Positions 7,871-17,228 of a stretch of 64,000 bases of DNA are shown here, in pieces (position 1 is the stretch's first letter; the number at the start of each line of letters is the position of its first letter). The notes beneath the pieces are model-generated. The model was not told where the DNA came from. It ran no database searches and saw only the letters and a list, made by a program, of their open reading frames with translations. Source of the stretch: Salicibibacter cibi (lineage in GTDB: Bacteria; Bacillota; Bacilli; Bacillales; Marinococcaceae). Position numbers and translations under genes: made by a program. The stretch lies in the NCBI RefSeq assembly GCF_016495865.1, contig NZ_CP054706.1, forward strand, positions 930,001-994,000, given 5' to 3'.

Positions 7871-8295
7871 TGCTACAACAATTTTACCCGCAAGTCTTTC
7901 ATGATTTTCGGTACGAATTGAATAAAGACATGCAAATTGCTGCCGCCCATTTTATTGACAACAATGATGCAGGGCGTTGCAGAGAGACGCATGGTCATAC
8001 GTATTTTATCAATCTAACGATCGCGGGGGACACGCTTGATGATTTGGGATTTCTCGTGAATTTTAAAACGTTGAAAGAGGAGATTCACGGGGTCTATGAT
8101 CATTCACTTTTAAACGATCATCCCGACTTTGCAGATGGGTTGCCAACGACAGAAGTGGTCGCCCGCGTGTTTTGGGAGAAGATCGATGAACGCTTGGCAG
8201 AACAAGAAAACCGCCCTTATTGCCTGCAAGTGCTCGTCCGTGAAACGCCTACAAGTTACGCGATGTATCGACCGAAGCGAGATGAGCATCAATGA
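7870..8295 (+). CDS. queD: 6-carboxy-5,6,7,8-tetrahydropterin synthase
   Basis: QueD makes 6-carboxytetrahydropterin from dihydroneopterin triphosphate, the first committed step towards preQ0. The 141-residue protein carries the Zn-binding histidines in AAAHFI and THGHTY and the catalytic Cys of CRETHGH (about residue 37). It belongs to the PTPS-fold family and is expected to be cytoplasmic and oligomeric. It starts at the ATG that overlaps the queC stop by one base, and its end overlaps the queE start by 4 bases, so the three genes are translationally coupled. Confidence 0.95.
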   Translation: MLQQFYPQVFHDFRYELNKDMQIAAAHFIDNNDAGRCRETHGHTYFINLTIAGDTLDDLGFLVNFKTLKEEIHGVYDHSLLNDHPDFADGLPTTEVVARVFWEKIDERLAEQENRPYCLQVLVRETPTSYAMYRPKRDEHQ

Positions 8296-9014
8296 GTGGG
8301 AAAATTCCTGTTTTAGAAATATTTGGTCCTACGATTCAAGGGGAAGGAATGGTTGCCGGTCAAAAAACGATGTTTGTTCGCACCGGCGGCTGTGATTACC
8401 AATGTGCATGGTGTGATTCTGCGTTTACGTGGGATGGAAGTCAGAAAGCAACACCGATGACTGCGGATGAAATCATGGCACAACTTGAGCAGGTTGGCGG
8501 TGATCGCTTTTCGCATGTGACGATCTCCGGCGGAAATCCGGCCCTCCATGCCGGCATTGCTGATCTGATTGAACGTTTTCAGGAAAAGGACATCGAGTCA
8601 GCCGTGGAGACACAAGGTTCATTTTGGCAAGACTGGATATTGGAAGTAGAAGATGTAACGATTTCCCCGAAACCGCCCAGTTCAGCCATGACAACGGACT
8701 GGTCACGGCTGGACACATTCATGAGGCGATTATTCGAACGCCGTGTCGGGAACCATAACTTGAAAATCGTGATTTTCGATGAAGAAGATTTGGCCTATGC
8801 TAAGCAGGTACACGGGCGTTACCCGGGCGTACCTTTTTATTTGCAAGTCGGGAATGATGATTTGGACAATCAAAACCCTGCACGGCTCCGCGATCATTTG
8901 CTAGAGAAGTATGAAAGGCTCGTCGACAAGGTGATGGACGACCCCGAATTAAATCGTGTGCGCGTGTTGCCGCAAATTCATGCGTTGCTGTGGGGAAACA
9001 AACAAGGAGTATAA
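8292..9014 (+). CDS. queE: 7-carboxy-7-deazaguanine synthase (radical SAM)
   Basis: QueE is a radical SAM enzyme that contracts 6-carboxytetrahydropterin to 7-carboxy-7-deazaguanine. The 240-residue protein shows the iron-sulfur motif CDYQCAWCD (CxxxCxxC, about residues 34-41) near the N-terminus, the SAM-binding GGNPALH segment and the N-terminal substrate loop FGPTIQGEGMVAGQ. The length suits the Bacillus-type enzyme. The ATG at 8292 overlaps the queD stop (ATGA). Confidence 0.95.
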   Translation: MSGKIPVLEIFGPTIQGEGMVAGQKTMFVRTGGCDYQCAWCDSAFTWDGSQKATPMTADEIMAQLEQVGGDRFSHVTISGGNPALHAGIADLIERFQEKDIESAVETQGSFWQDWILEVEDVTISPKPPSSAMTTDWSRLDTFMRRLFERRVGNHNLKIVIFDEEDLAYAKQVHGRYPGVPFYLQVGNDDLDNQNPARLRDHLLEKYERLVDKVMDDPELNRVRVLPQIHALLWGNKQGV

Positions 9015-9026
9015 AGGAGCTTTACG

Positions 9027-9515
9027 ATGACAGAAGAACACCACTCCGACTTGACGCATCTTGGAAATGAAAGGTCAAAATATAACTTCGAATATGACCC
9101 CGGATTGCTTGAAACCTTTGATAATCAGCATCCTTACCGGGATTATTTTGTGAAATTCAATACCCCGGAGTTTACAACGCTTTGCCCGATCACAGGACAA
9201 CCGGATTTCGCCACGCTCTATATCAGCTATATCCCCGACAGGAAAATGGTGGAAAGCAAGGCGCTCAAACTTTATCTGTTCAGTTTTCGCAACCACGGGG
9301 ATTTTCACGAAGACGCGATGAACATTATCGTTAATGATCTTGTTGAGGCAATGGCGCCGAGATATATTGAGGTATGGGGGAAATTTACACCGCGGGGCGG
9401 GATCTCGATTGACCCTTACGTCAACTACGGCAAACCCGGAAGCAAATATGAGCAAATGGCAGAGCAACGTTTGCTCTACCATGATATGTACCCGGAGACC
9501 ATTACGAATCGGTAA
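9027..9515 (+). CDS. queF: NADPH-dependent preQ0 reductase
   Basis: QueF reduces the nitrile of preQ0 to the aminomethyl group of preQ1, which Tgt then inserts into tRNA. The 162-residue, single-domain (type I, YkvM-like) protein has the catalytic Cys in [14 protein letters not shown] (about residue 53), the NADPH/substrate segment [16 protein letters not shown] and the HEDAMN segment. It lies 12 nt after queE with AAGGAG before the ATG and ends the operon. Confidence 0.96.
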   Translation: MTEEHHSDLTHLGNERSKYNFEYDPGLLETFDNQHPYRDYFVKFNTPEFTTLCPITGQPDFATLYISYIPDRKMVESKALKLYLFSFRNHGDFHEDAMNIIVNDLVEAMAPRYIEVWGKFTPRGGISIDPYVNYGKPGSKYEQMAEQRLLYHDMYPETITNR

Positions 9516-9521
9516 TAAGGA

Positions 9522-9554
9522 GCAGGCATGGAGGGGATCCGGCCTGTTTTTCTT
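9522..9554 (+). terminator. Possible terminator of queCDEF
   Basis: CAGGC and GCCTG can pair across a 14-nt loop and are followed by TTTTTCTTG. The stem is short, so the call is moderate. Confidence 0.5.
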
Positions 9555-9760
9555 GTTCCATTCGTAGTGGTCTCGGCCTTTGTTTGAGGGATTATTTAGC
9601 ATCGCTTGTTCCTCTAGAGCAGTGCCTCCTTCATCCAAGGGAATCGCACTGCAGTCCCTAGATAGGTGGCAATATCACTCTAGACCTATTAAATAATTTC
9701 TGGGATAAAGCACTAGTGCAGAATGGTTGAATGAATCACTCACACCAGTGATGCCATTCT
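9555..9760. other. Non-coding stretch with two short inverted repeats
   Basis: I see no gene here. GCAGTGC/GCACTGC (about 9619-9651) and ATAGGT/ACCTAT (about 9664-9689) can form small hairpins. The region lies directly before the Uma2-like remnant and probably contains its decayed 5' part. Confidence 0.3.
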
Positions 9761-10126
9761 AAACACGTGCGGTTGTTTGCAGAGAATCGTTCTGATGATC
9801 AAGTATTCGATGTGGTGCAGCCGGATCTTGTTGTCGTCTGCGATCCAGACAAGTTGGATGATGCCGGTTGCAAGGGTTCACCGGACGTAATCATTGAATA
9901 TAGTATCCCCTTCTTCAATTAACATGGATAAAAAGATCAAAAGACATTTGTATGAAAAGCTGGCATAAAAGAATACTGGATCATAGATCCTATCCATGCG
10001 TACATTGAAGTCTATTCGTTGGAGAATGAACAATACGACAAACCGCTCTTTTATAGCAAAGAAGACCATTTACAAAGTGCTCTATTCAAGGATTTGAAAA
10101 GTGACCTTGAATATATTTTTGAATAG
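9761..10126 (+). pseudogene. Broken Uma2-family (DUF820) endonuclease-like gene
   Basis: Three frames together spell a Uma2/DUF820 protein. The first part reads VRLFAENRSDDQVFDVVQPDLVVVCD and SPDVIIEYS before a stop at about 9918. A second frame gives KKIKRHLYEK, and a third gives GIKEYWIIDPIHAYIEVYSLENEQYDK through to the end at 10126. The order PDLVVV...PDVIIE...GIKEYWI is the PD-(D/E)XK nuclease core of the family. The N-terminal portion, the start codon and the ribosome binding site are gone. At least two frameshifts make it nonfunctional. These genes are often found in multiple mobile copies in Bacillaceae and cyanobacteria. Confidence 0.8.
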
Positions 10127-10151
10127 CCCATAACCGCCGAGATTGTCTATC

Positions 10152-10185
10152 AAACCTTGCATAAAAGCGTATGCAAGGTTTTTTA
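10152..10185 (+). terminator. Intrinsic terminator after the Uma2 remnant
   Basis: AAACCTTGCAT and ATGCAAGGTTT form an 11-bp stem with an 8-nt loop, followed by a T run. It insulates the following bpsA gene. Confidence 0.9.
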
Positions 10186-10242
10186 GTGATCATCATTTTT
10201 TTCGTATAAACGGTCATACTAGGGAGACAAGGAGGCGATAGA

Positions 10243-11304
10243 ATGCCTGTGATTCAAGCGGTGGCAACCGCGATCCCTCCATATGAGGTATCGCAAACGG
10301 AAGTTGCAAATATGGTCCGTAAACTTTTTGCTGACGACTTCGGAAACATTGACCGCTTGCTGAAAGCATTTGACCACGGACAGATTGAAACGAGACAGTT
10401 TGTGAAACCGTTGGAATGGTATCAAGAGCCCCACAGCTTTGGAGAAAAAAATGATGCGTTCATAGAAAATGCCGTTGAATTGGGTGCTAAAGCCGTTGAA
10501 TCATGCATAAAAGAAGCGGGGGCGAACCATGAAGATGTAACGGCGTTTATCTCGGTGACGAGTACAGGTTTCGCCACCCCTTCCATTGAGGCACGAATAA
10601 TGAATCAATTGCAGTTGCCGGTACATATGAATCGAATCCCCTTATGGGGGTTGGGATGCGGCGGAGGTGCTGCGGGGCTTGCACGTGCCCACGAGTATTG
10701 CTGTGCTTATCCGGAAGCGCAGGTGCTCGTTCTATGTATTGAATTGTGCAGTTTAACGTTTCAGCACGGGGATCGTTCGAAGAGCAACCTAATTGGAACG
10801 TCTTTATTCGCCGATGGAGTGGCATGTGCGCTTGTTACAGGGGATAAGGTGCAACTGAGTGGCGCCCCGCAACCCCACATTACCGATACACAATCCACAT
10901 TGATGCGGGATTCCGAGCGTGTCATGGGTTGGGATATTGGCGATGAAGGTTTGCATGTTGTTTTCTCCCGACACATCCCTTCCATCGTCCATTCATGGGT
11001 AGGACCGAATATCGATCAGTTTTTAGAGCGATTGGGGAAACATTATAACGACATTACGGCACTTGTGGCGCACCCGGGCGGAAGAAAAGTGTTGGAAGCT
11101 TATGAAGATACACTTGTTTTGCACTCGGATCTTACGGCACACGCGCGAAAAATCCTCGCGAGTCACGGGAATATGTCATCGCCAACGGTTTTGTACGTGC
11201 TTAAAGAGATTTTGCAAAAAGAATACCCTCGCGGCGCTGAGGGATTGGTCACTGCCCTTGGCCCGGGTTTTAGTTCCGAGTTGCTTTGGTTGGAATGGAG
11301 GTAA
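10243..11304 (+). CDS. bpsA: Type III polyketide synthase (chalcone synthase-like)
   Basis: A 353-residue thiolase-fold enzyme that extends long-chain acyl-CoA with malonyl-CoA to alkylpyrones, as BpsA does in Bacillus subtilis. The catalytic Cys lies in LWGLGCGGGAAGLARA (about residue 144), the His in LVAHPGGRKVLE (about 278) and the Asn in SHGNMSSPTVLYV (about 311), completing the Cys-His-Asn triad. AAGGAGG precedes the ATG. The next gene, 3 nt downstream, is an isoprenylcysteine-type methyltransferase like BpsB/YpbQ, which methylates the polyketide. This pairing supports the assignment. Products would be membrane-associated lipids; the starter chain length is not predictable here. Confidence 0.9.
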   Translation: MPVIQAVATAIPPYEVSQTEVANMVRKLFADDFGNIDRLLKAFDHGQIETRQFVKPLEWYQEPHSFGEKNDAFIENAVELGAKAVESCIKEAGANHEDVTAFISVTSTGFATPSIEARIMNQLQLPVHMNRIPLWGLGCGGGAAGLARAHEYCCAYPEAQVLVLCIELCSLTFQHGDRSKSNLIGTSLFADGVACALVTGDKVQLSGAPQPHITDTQSTLMRDSERVMGWDIGDEGLHVVFSRHIPSIVHSWVGPNIDQFLERLGKHYNDITALVAHPGGRKVLEAYEDTLVLHSDLTAHARKILASHGNMSSPTVLYVLKEILQKEYPRGAEGLVTALGPGFSSELLWLEWR

Positions 11305-11307
11305 ACA

Positions 11308-11838
11308 ATGGTACTGTTTGTGATTTTATATTTGTGGGTCATTGCCCAACGTTGTTTTGAGTTATGGTTTGCACGAAAAAATGAAGCATGGATGAAGGCA
11401 AGGGGAGGCGTTGAACATGGAAGCGAACATTATCCATGGATGGTAGCGATGCATAGCGCATTTCTGTTGTCGCTTTTGTTTGAAGCGTATTTTAATGCGT
11501 TTGCTCTAATGCCGGGATGGCCGGTTCTGCTCATCCTCTTTCTCGGCGCACAAGGTTTGCGCGCGTGGGTGATGGGTTCACTCGGACGTTTCTGGAATTT
11601 GAAAGTAATGATTTTACCGGGCGAAAACATGATTAAAAGAGGCCCATATCGTTGGTTAAAGCATCCGAACTATCTCGTTGTAATGACAGAAATTCTGCTG
11701 TTGCCGCTGATCTTTCAAGCGTACGTCACGGCTGTTATTTTTACCATCGCCAATGCATGCATGCTCTTTTTTGTTCGCATTCCCGTTGAAGAACGCGCGC
11801 TTAACGGTTATCGACATGTCGAACCACGCGAAAAATAA
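11308..11838 (+). CDS. bpsB: Isoprenylcysteine carboxyl methyltransferase-family protein, alkylpyrone methyltransferase
   Basis: A 176-residue integral membrane protein with about four transmembrane segments. Its C-terminal half carries the ICMT-family SAM-binding pattern RGPYRWLKHPNYLVVMTE, the cue for this family. In Bacillus subtilis the homologue YpbQ/BpsB lies next to the type III polyketide synthase and methylates alkylpyrones to their methyl ethers. The same gene order, with 3 nt between stop and start, is kept here. Function is therefore inferred from context plus motif. Confidence 0.85.
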   Translation: MVLFVILYLWVIAQRCFELWFARKNEAWMKARGGVEHGSEHYPWMVAMHSAFLLSLLFEAYFNAFALMPGWPVLLILFLGAQGLRAWVMGSLGRFWNLKVMILPGENMIKRGPYRWLKHPNYLVVMTEILLLPLIFQAYVTAVIFTIANACMLFFVRIPVEERALNGYRHVEPREK

Positions 11839-11909
11839 TGCTTCCCGAAACCAGAGATTCGTGATATATTTTTCCGGAAAATAATCATGATCGGGGAGGG
11901 TTGACCGCC

Positions 11910-12449
11910 TTGGGAACTTTTTTGCTCGAAAATGCCTGGACGTTGATTTTCATTATTTTGATGATCAACGTAGCTTACGTTAGCTTGTTCACGCTGCGCA
12001 TGATGTTAACGCTAAAGGGAGTTCGCTACGGAGCCGCGGTTGTCGGGATGGCGGAAATCACCATCTATGTAACCGGTCTTGGCATTGTGCTCGATAACAT
12101 GACGTCTGTCCTCCATGTGATGGCTTACGCCCTGGGATTCGGCATTGGTGTCATTGTCGGCATGAAAATTGAAGAAAAGCTGGCGTTAGGGTATATTACT
12201 GTTAACGTGATTACGAAAGAATACGAGCCTGACATTCCGAATCGCTTACGGGACAAAGGCTATGGCGTCACGAATTGGGTGGCTTACGGTAGAGAAGGCG
12301 AACGGTTGATGATGGAAATTTTGACCTCCCGTAAATCGGAAAAAGATTTGTTTGACACCGTAAAAACACTTGATTCAAAAGCTTTTATTGTGTCTCATGA
12401 ACCGAAAAAATTCAACGGTGGCTTCTGGGTAAAAGGAGTGCGACGATAA
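11910..12449 (+). CDS. UPF0316 membrane protein (YebE-like, DUF5698/DUF2179)
   Basis: A 179-residue protein with two or three N-terminal transmembrane segments (DUF5698 part) and a C-terminal DUF2179-type cytoplasmic domain. That domain is visible as [25 protein letters not shown] followed by the D...[12 protein letters not shown] strand. I chose the TTG at 11910 because GGGGAGGG lies about 9 nt before it; the TTG at 11901 is too close. In Bacillus subtilis the homologue YebE stands with YebG (NETI protein) directly before purE. Here the pair has been separated from the pur operon. DUF2179 domains are thought to bind a small ligand, but the function is unknown. Confidence 0.85.
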   Translation: MGTFLLENAWTLIFIILMINVAYVSLFTLRMMLTLKGVRYGAAVVGMAEITIYVTGLGIVLDNMTSVLHVMAYALGFGIGVIVGMKIEEKLALGYITVNVITKEYEPDIPNRLRDKGYGVTNWVAYGREGERLMMEILTSRKSEKDLFDTVKTLDSKAFIVSHEPKKFNGGFWVKGVRR

Positions 12450-12629
12450 ATGGGGAAAAAGATAACCTATGAAGTAGAAAAAAATGAAACGATTGCCGAA
12501 TGTTTAGACAGGATAGCAAGAGATGGATATGAGCCCGTACGCAGGATGGAGAAACCTGTTTTTCGGGAAGGGAACAACGAGGTTGAAGTGGCAGAACAAC
12601 GGGTGCAATTTGAGGCTAGGAAGAAATAG
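12450..12629 (+). CDS. NETI motif-containing small protein (YebG-like)
   Basis: A 59-residue cytoplasmic protein directly abutting the UPF0316 stop (TAAATG). It contains the eponymous Asn-Glu-Thr-Ile motif in EVEKNETIAECLDRIARDGYEPVRR and ends in a charged tail. GGAGTG lies in the 3' end of the preceding gene at normal distance. The family (YebG) always seems to follow YebE-type UPF0316 genes, so the two probably act together. Function is unknown. Confidence 0.88.
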   Translation: MGKKITYEVEKNETIAECLDRIARDGYEPVRRMEKPVFREGNNEVEVAEQRVQFEARKK

Positions 12630-12648
12630 GGGTGGGACTATTTATAAG

Positions 12649-14088
12649 TTGTTGATTGCGGATCGGGACAAAGAAGAAATACGGGGCATTCAATGGTTTA
12701 TCTCAAAGTATTCTATGCCGATCACAACAATACAAACTGCTGATTCGCTTTCAGATTTTGTAGCTGAATTGGAGAATATGTCCCCGGATATTGTTTGTAT
12801 GGAACTGGAAATGATGGCAAGTGATAAATGGGAGGTAGTCAAATCGTACATCCCACGTGCGGCCCAGGTGATGGCCATGACGGCTGAACCAACGTTTGAA
12901 AGAGCTATGCAAGCATTGGAATTGCAAATCGTGGACTTATGGGTTAAACCATTGTCCCCACCTCGAGTCAAACGTGGGTTACAGCAGGCGGCGGAAAAGT
13001 TATCGTTGGTCAATGACCGTCAGGTTGAGCAGCAGGACCAAGTGCGTTATGAATCATTATTTATTGAGGATGGTGCTCCTTATCCATTTCCTATGTTTTT
13101 GTTAAAACCGGAAAATATCGGTGATCTGACCCGTTTAAGAAAATTTATCGAGCAGTTTGATTTTTATTATGATCCTCTTGTTTTTTCACTAAGTGATCGA
13201 ATTGCGCTTGTCTTTAAACATGATTATCGAGATCCGATGGCATTATCCCAACGTTTCTTGCGTGAATGGTCCTTGGTTGCAGACACTCCGTTAGCGGTCG
13301 TTGTTCATGAGCAAAAGCAAGAGGTATCGCTTCATCAAGCGTATGTAAAATTGCGCAAAGGCATGGAAATTACATTTTTCACTGGTTACAATCAAGTGTT
13401 GGATGTAGAAACAGTTCGTGAGTGGAGAGTTATCGATCCTTTTTTAACGATGGAGGACCAACGTAAATGGGTTTATATGCTGGAAGAAGGAAAAGGAAAG
13501 GAAATAAAGACTTGGTTGTATGAGGAATTTTTTGCATTGGAACCTCCTTATCCGGAGCCCGGTTTACTGCGGACCCGATTGACGAGTATCCTTGCACAAG
13601 TGCGGCGATTCATGGATCGCAACGGCATCGAAAATCAAGAGATGGAAACGTATTACAAAACCATCTTTGATAAAATTTTATACAGTCCGGTTCTTTATCG
13701 CATCGTTCAGGATATGTTTCTTTTTATAAATCATCTTGTGCAGGTACGAACGTTCTCTTCTATAGGAAAGACAAGCGCCATAGAGCGAGCGGTTTCCTAT
13801 ATGGAAGAGCAGTTTGCCGATGCTGGGCTAACCTTAACTAACGTCGCGATGTATGTGGAGCTGAGTCCTTCTTACCTCAGCCATTTACTTTCTAAAAACT
13901 ATCAACGTTCATTTCGTGAGATTTTGCTCTCTATTCGCCTGCAAAAAGCGAAAGAAATGCTACGCTTTTCAGATGAAAGCATACAAAATATCGCCTGGGC
14001 AACTGGGTTTAATAATGCCAATTATTTTAGTCGTGTGTTCAAAATGCACACAGGACAAGCTCCCCGGATTTATAGACACTCCGATTAA
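12649..14088 (+). CDS. AraC-type response regulator with a degenerate receiver domain
   Basis: About 479 residues. The N-terminus is a receiver-like domain (LIADRDKEE...PDIVCMELEMM...MTAEP...LWVKPLSPPRV). A central region of about 250 residues has no recognised motif, and the C-terminal 100 residues are a double helix-turn-helix AraC domain ending in the typical IAWATGFNNANYFSRVFKMHTGQAP. The expected phospho-acceptor Asp is a Glu (about residue 52), although the Thr and Lys of the receiver are retained. The start is uncertain: TTG 12649 follows GGGGTGGGA by 11 nt, and an ATT three codons earlier gives the more usual beginning IYKLLIADRD. It lies directly before hutU on the same strand with its own terminator and probably controls the hut cluster; that role is inferred from position. 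Confidence 0.75.
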   Translation: MLIADRDKEEIRGIQWFISKYSMPITTIQTADSLSDFVAELENMSPDIVCMELEMMASDKWEVVKSYIPRAAQVMAMTAEPTFERAMQALELQIVDLWVKPLSPPRVKRGLQQAAEKLSLVNDRQVEQQDQVRYESLFIEDGAPYPFPMFLLKPENIGDLTRLRKFIEQFDFYYDPLVFSLSDRIALVFKHDYRDPMALSQRFLREWSLVADTPLAVVVHEQKQEVSLHQAYVKLRKGMEITFFTGYNQVLDVETVREWRVIDPFLTMEDQRKWVYMLEEGKGKEIKTWLYEEFFALEPPYPEPGLLRTRLTSILAQVRRFMDRNGIENQEMETYYKTIFDKILYSPVLYRIVQDMFLFINHLVQVRTFSSIGKTSAIERAVSYMEEQFADAGLTLTNVAMYVELSPSYLSHLLSKNYQRSFREILLSIRLQKAKEMLRFSDESIQNIAWATGFNNANYFSRVFKMHTGQAPRIYRHSD

Positions 14089-14091
14089 TAT

Positions 14092-14118
14092 CCGCTGTAT
14101 GGACAGCGGTTCTTTTTT
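14092..14118 (+). terminator. Intrinsic terminator between the regulator and hutU
   Basis: CCGCTGT and ACAGCGG close a 4-nt loop and are followed by TTCTTTTTT. It separates the regulator transcript from hutU. Confidence 0.85.
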
Positions 14119-14294
14119 ATGACATAAAAGTATCATTTCAAAATAAAATGCTATAAAATATCCCGGTTTTTCATATATATATCTATTAATGTTATATATT
14201 TTTATAGAAATTTTAAAGGATATCGTCTGTTTTGTTCGAGTCTTCATTGCTAAGATTAAATTAAGAAATGTTTGATGCAGAAAGGATGGATCAT

Positions 14295-15953
14295 GTGAAA
14301 AACGTTGAGCAATACAGAGGTTCAGAATTAAACACAAAAGGCTGGATCCAGGAAGCGGCGTTGCGGATGTTGAATAACAATTTACATCCGGATGTAGCTG
14401 AGAATCCGGACAATTTAGTCGTATATGGTGGAATTGGTAAGGCTGCCCGCAATTGGGAGAGTTACGATGCGATTGTAGAAACTTTGAAAACGCTTAACGA
14501 CAATGAAACGTTGCTGGTTCAGTCTGGAAAGCCGGTGGCGGTGTTTAAGTCACATAAGGACGCGCCCAAGGTACTAATGGCCAATTCCAACCTCGTTCCT
14601 GCCTGGGCGAATTGGGACCATTTCCAGCAGTTGGACCAAAAAGGGTTAATGATGTACGGACAAATGACCGCCGGAAGCTGGATTTATATAGGAAGCCAGG
14701 GCATTGTACAAGGAACATATGAAACATTCGGGGAATGTGGCAAACAGCACTTCGGGGGTTCTTTGGCTAGGACGATTACGGTCACCGCCGGTCTTGGGGG
14801 TATGGGTGGTGCTCAGCCGTTGGCGGTTACATTGAACGGGGGTGTGTGTATCGCCATTGAAATTGATGCTCATCGCATCAGTCGCCGCCTGGAAACGAAT
14901 TATTTGGATGTTTCTACGGAAAGTTTAGAAGAAGCCTTACAGTGGGCGGAGAAAGCTAAAAATAAAAATGAAGCGCTTTCGATTGGCTTGCTGGGGAACG
15001 CGGCAGAAATTCTTTCGGAAATGCTGCAGCAAGGATTTACACCTGACATTTTAACCGATCAAACCTCTGCTCATGACCCTTTGAATGGATATGTTCCTAT
15101 CGATATGACCGTGGAGCAAGCGGCTGACCTTCGCAAACAGGATCCTGAAGTTTATACGAAACACTCCCGGCGAAGCATCGTGTCTCATGTAGAAGCTATG
15201 CTTCAACTGCAAAATCAGGGGGCCATTACGTTTGACTATGGAAATAACATTCGCCAAGTGGCAAAAGACGAGGGTGTTGAACGTGCCTTCGATTTCCCCG
15301 GCTTTGTTCCAGCTTATATCCGTCCTCAGTTTTGTGAAGGAAAAGGCCCTTTTCGGTGGGTGGCTCTGTCAGGAGACCCGGAAGATATCTATAAGACGGA
15401 TGAAGTCATTTTACAAGAATTCAGCGAGAATGAGCATTTATGCAACTGGATTCGGATGGCCCAGGAAAAAATCAGCTTCCAAGGCCTACCTTCAAGGATT
15501 TGTTGGCTGGGATATGGTGAAAGAGTGAAATTCGGAAAAATCATCAATGACTTGGTTGCCCGCGGAGAAATAAAAGCACCGATCGTTATCGGGCGTGATC
15601 ATCTTGATTCCGGTTCAGTCGCTTCTCCAAACCGAGAGACGGAAGCGATGAAAGATGGCAGCGATGCGGTTGCCGACTGGCCGATATTGAATGCGTTGAT
15701 CAACAGCGTTGGTGGAGCCAGCTGGGTCAGTGTCCACCATGGCGGGGGTGTTGGCATGGGTTATTCGTTGCACGCGGGCATGGTTATCGTTGCTGATGGA
15801 ACAAAAGAAGCGGGAGAACGTCTCGAACGTGTATTGACCACCGATCCCGGCATGGGGGTTGCGCGCCATGTCGATGCCGGATATGAACTTGCGGAAGAGA
15901 CGGCGAATCACCACGATGTGCAAATTCCAATGTTGAAAAGGAGTGGATCATAA
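14295..15953 (+). CDS. hutU: Urocanate hydratase (urocanase)
   Basis: HutU adds water to urocanate with tightly bound NAD+ to give imidazolonepropionate, the second step of histidine breakdown. From the GTG at 14295 (preceded by AAAGGATGG) it is 552 residues, identical in length to the Bacillus subtilis enzyme; in-frame ATGs at 14268 and 14286 are possible alternatives. Key segments are [30 protein letters not shown] (NAD binding), and the conserved Cys in [14 protein letters not shown], which corresponds to the active-site Cys of Pseudomonas urocanase. [21 protein letters not shown] and [11 protein letters not shown] are also intact. It abuts hutI (TAA ATG). Confidence 0.97.
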   Translation: MKNVEQYRGSELNTKGWIQEAALRMLNNNLHPDVAENPDNLVVYGGIGKAARNWESYDAIVETLKTLNDNETLLVQSGKPVAVFKSHKDAPKVLMANSNLVPAWANWDHFQQLDQKGLMMYGQMTAGSWIYIGSQGIVQGTYETFGECGKQHFGGSLARTITVTAGLGGMGGAQPLAVTLNGGVCIAIEIDAHRISRRLETNYLDVSTESLEEALQWAEKAKNKNEALSIGLLGNAAEILSEMLQQGFTPDILTDQTSAHDPLNGYVPIDMTVEQAADLRKQDPEVYTKHSRRSIVSHVEAMLQLQNQGAITFDYGNNIRQVAKDEGVERAFDFPGFVPAYIRPQFCEGKGPFRWVALSGDPEDIYKTDEVILQEFSENEHLCNWIRMAQEKISFQGLPSRICWLGYGERVKFGKIINDLVARGEIKAPIVIGRDHLDSGSVASPNRETEAMKDGSDAVADWPILNALINSVGGASWVSVHHGGGVGMGYSLHAGMVIVADGTKEAGERLERVLTTDPGMGVARHVDAGYELAEETANHHDVQIPMLKRSGS

Positions 15954-17228
15954 ATGGATAAAGCAATCTTTATTTCCAATGCAGCACAATTAATTACCAT
16001 GGCCAATCATACAGATCAACCGGCAAAGAAAGAAGCTATGTCGCAACTCAACCTCATTGAAAACGGAAGTCTCCTCATTGAGGACGGAAAAATTATAGAA
16101 GCCGGACGTGACGAAGATATACGTAACAAGTATAAAAATCGCATTCAAGCAGCTGATCATTTAGATGCCAGCGGCAAAGTCGTTACTCCCGGTCTTGTTG
16201 ATCCTCACACCCATCTTGTGCACGCGGGGACGAGGGAAAATGAATATGCGATGCGCCTTGAAGGTCAGAGTTACATGGACATCATGAATGCCGGAGGGGG
16301 CATTCATGCGACGACCCGTGCCACCCAACAAGCCGGCCACGAGCAGTTATATGCAGAATCTAGGAAAAGACTCGATCAATTCCTCATCCACGGAGTAACG
16401 ACCGTGGAAGCAAAAAGCGGCTACGGTTTAACACTTGAGCACGAGTTGAAACAATTGGAAGTCGCTCATGAGCTGCAAGCGGACCACCCGGTGGACATTG
16501 TCTCTACGTTCATGGGTGCGCATGCTATCCCGATGGATGAGAAAGACAACCCTGAACCTTTTGTTGATCGTGTCATTGAAGAAATGATACCGGTCGTTGC
16601 TGAAAAAAATCTGGCGGAATTCAATGATGTATTTTGTGAACGAGGGGTTTTCACCCCAAGTCAATCAAGGAGAATTCTGGAAGCGGGCAAACAATACGGT
16701 TTAACGCCGAAAATCCATGCGGACGAAATTGAACCTTATGAAGGTTCGGAGCTCGCTGCAGAAGTAGGCGCTATCTCTGCCGATCATCTGCTAAAGGCTT
16801 CTGACAAAGGTATAAGGGAAATGGCGAATGCTGATGTCGTCGGTGTGTTACTTCCGGGAACCGCCTTTTTCCTCATGGCCGATTTCGCTGACGCGAGAAA
16901 AATGATCGATGCCGGTTTGGCCATGGCACTCTCCACCGATGCAAATCCAGGTTCATCACCGACCATTTCGCTGCCGTTTATCATGAACCTCGGTTGCCTG
17001 AAGATGGGGATGACTCCCGAAGAAGTGATGACTGCGACGACGATCAATGCTGCCCATGCCATTGGTCGTGCTGATGAGATCGGCAGTCTTGAACCGGGTA
17101 AAAAAGGGGACCTGACTATTTTTGATGTCCCGAACCATCTGACTTTATCGTACAAATATGGCATGAATCACGTGGACACAGTCGTAAAAGACGGCCATGT
17201 GCGTTTGGCAGGTGGACAGTTACAATGA
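15954..17228 (+). CDS. hutI: Imidazolonepropionase
   Basis: HutI is an amidohydrolase that opens imidazolonepropionate to formimidoylglutamate. The 424-residue protein has the metal-binding HxH of DPHTHLVHAGTRENE (about residues 82-84), FMGAHAIP, the IHADEIEP metal-ligand segment and the STDANPGS Asp. The ATG follows the hutU stop without a gap, with GGAGTGG in the end of hutU. Its 3' end overlaps hutG by 4 nt. Confidence 0.97.
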   Translation: MDKAIFISNAAQLITMANHTDQPAKKEAMSQLNLIENGSLLIEDGKIIEAGRDEDIRNKYKNRIQAADHLDASGKVVTPGLVDPHTHLVHAGTRENEYAMRLEGQSYMDIMNAGGGIHATTRATQQAGHEQLYAESRKRLDQFLIHGVTTVEAKSGYGLTLEHELKQLEVAHELQADHPVDIVSTFMGAHAIPMDEKDNPEPFVDRVIEEMIPVVAEKNLAEFNDVFCERGVFTPSQSRRILEAGKQYGLTPKIHADEIEPYEGSELAAEVGAISADHLLKASDKGIREMANADVVGVLLPGTAFFLMADFADARKMIDAGLAMALSTDANPGSSPTISLPFIMNLGCLKMGMTPEEVMTATTINAAHAIGRADEIGSLEPGKKGDLTIFDVPNHLTLSYKYGMNHVDTVVKDGHVRLAGGQLQ

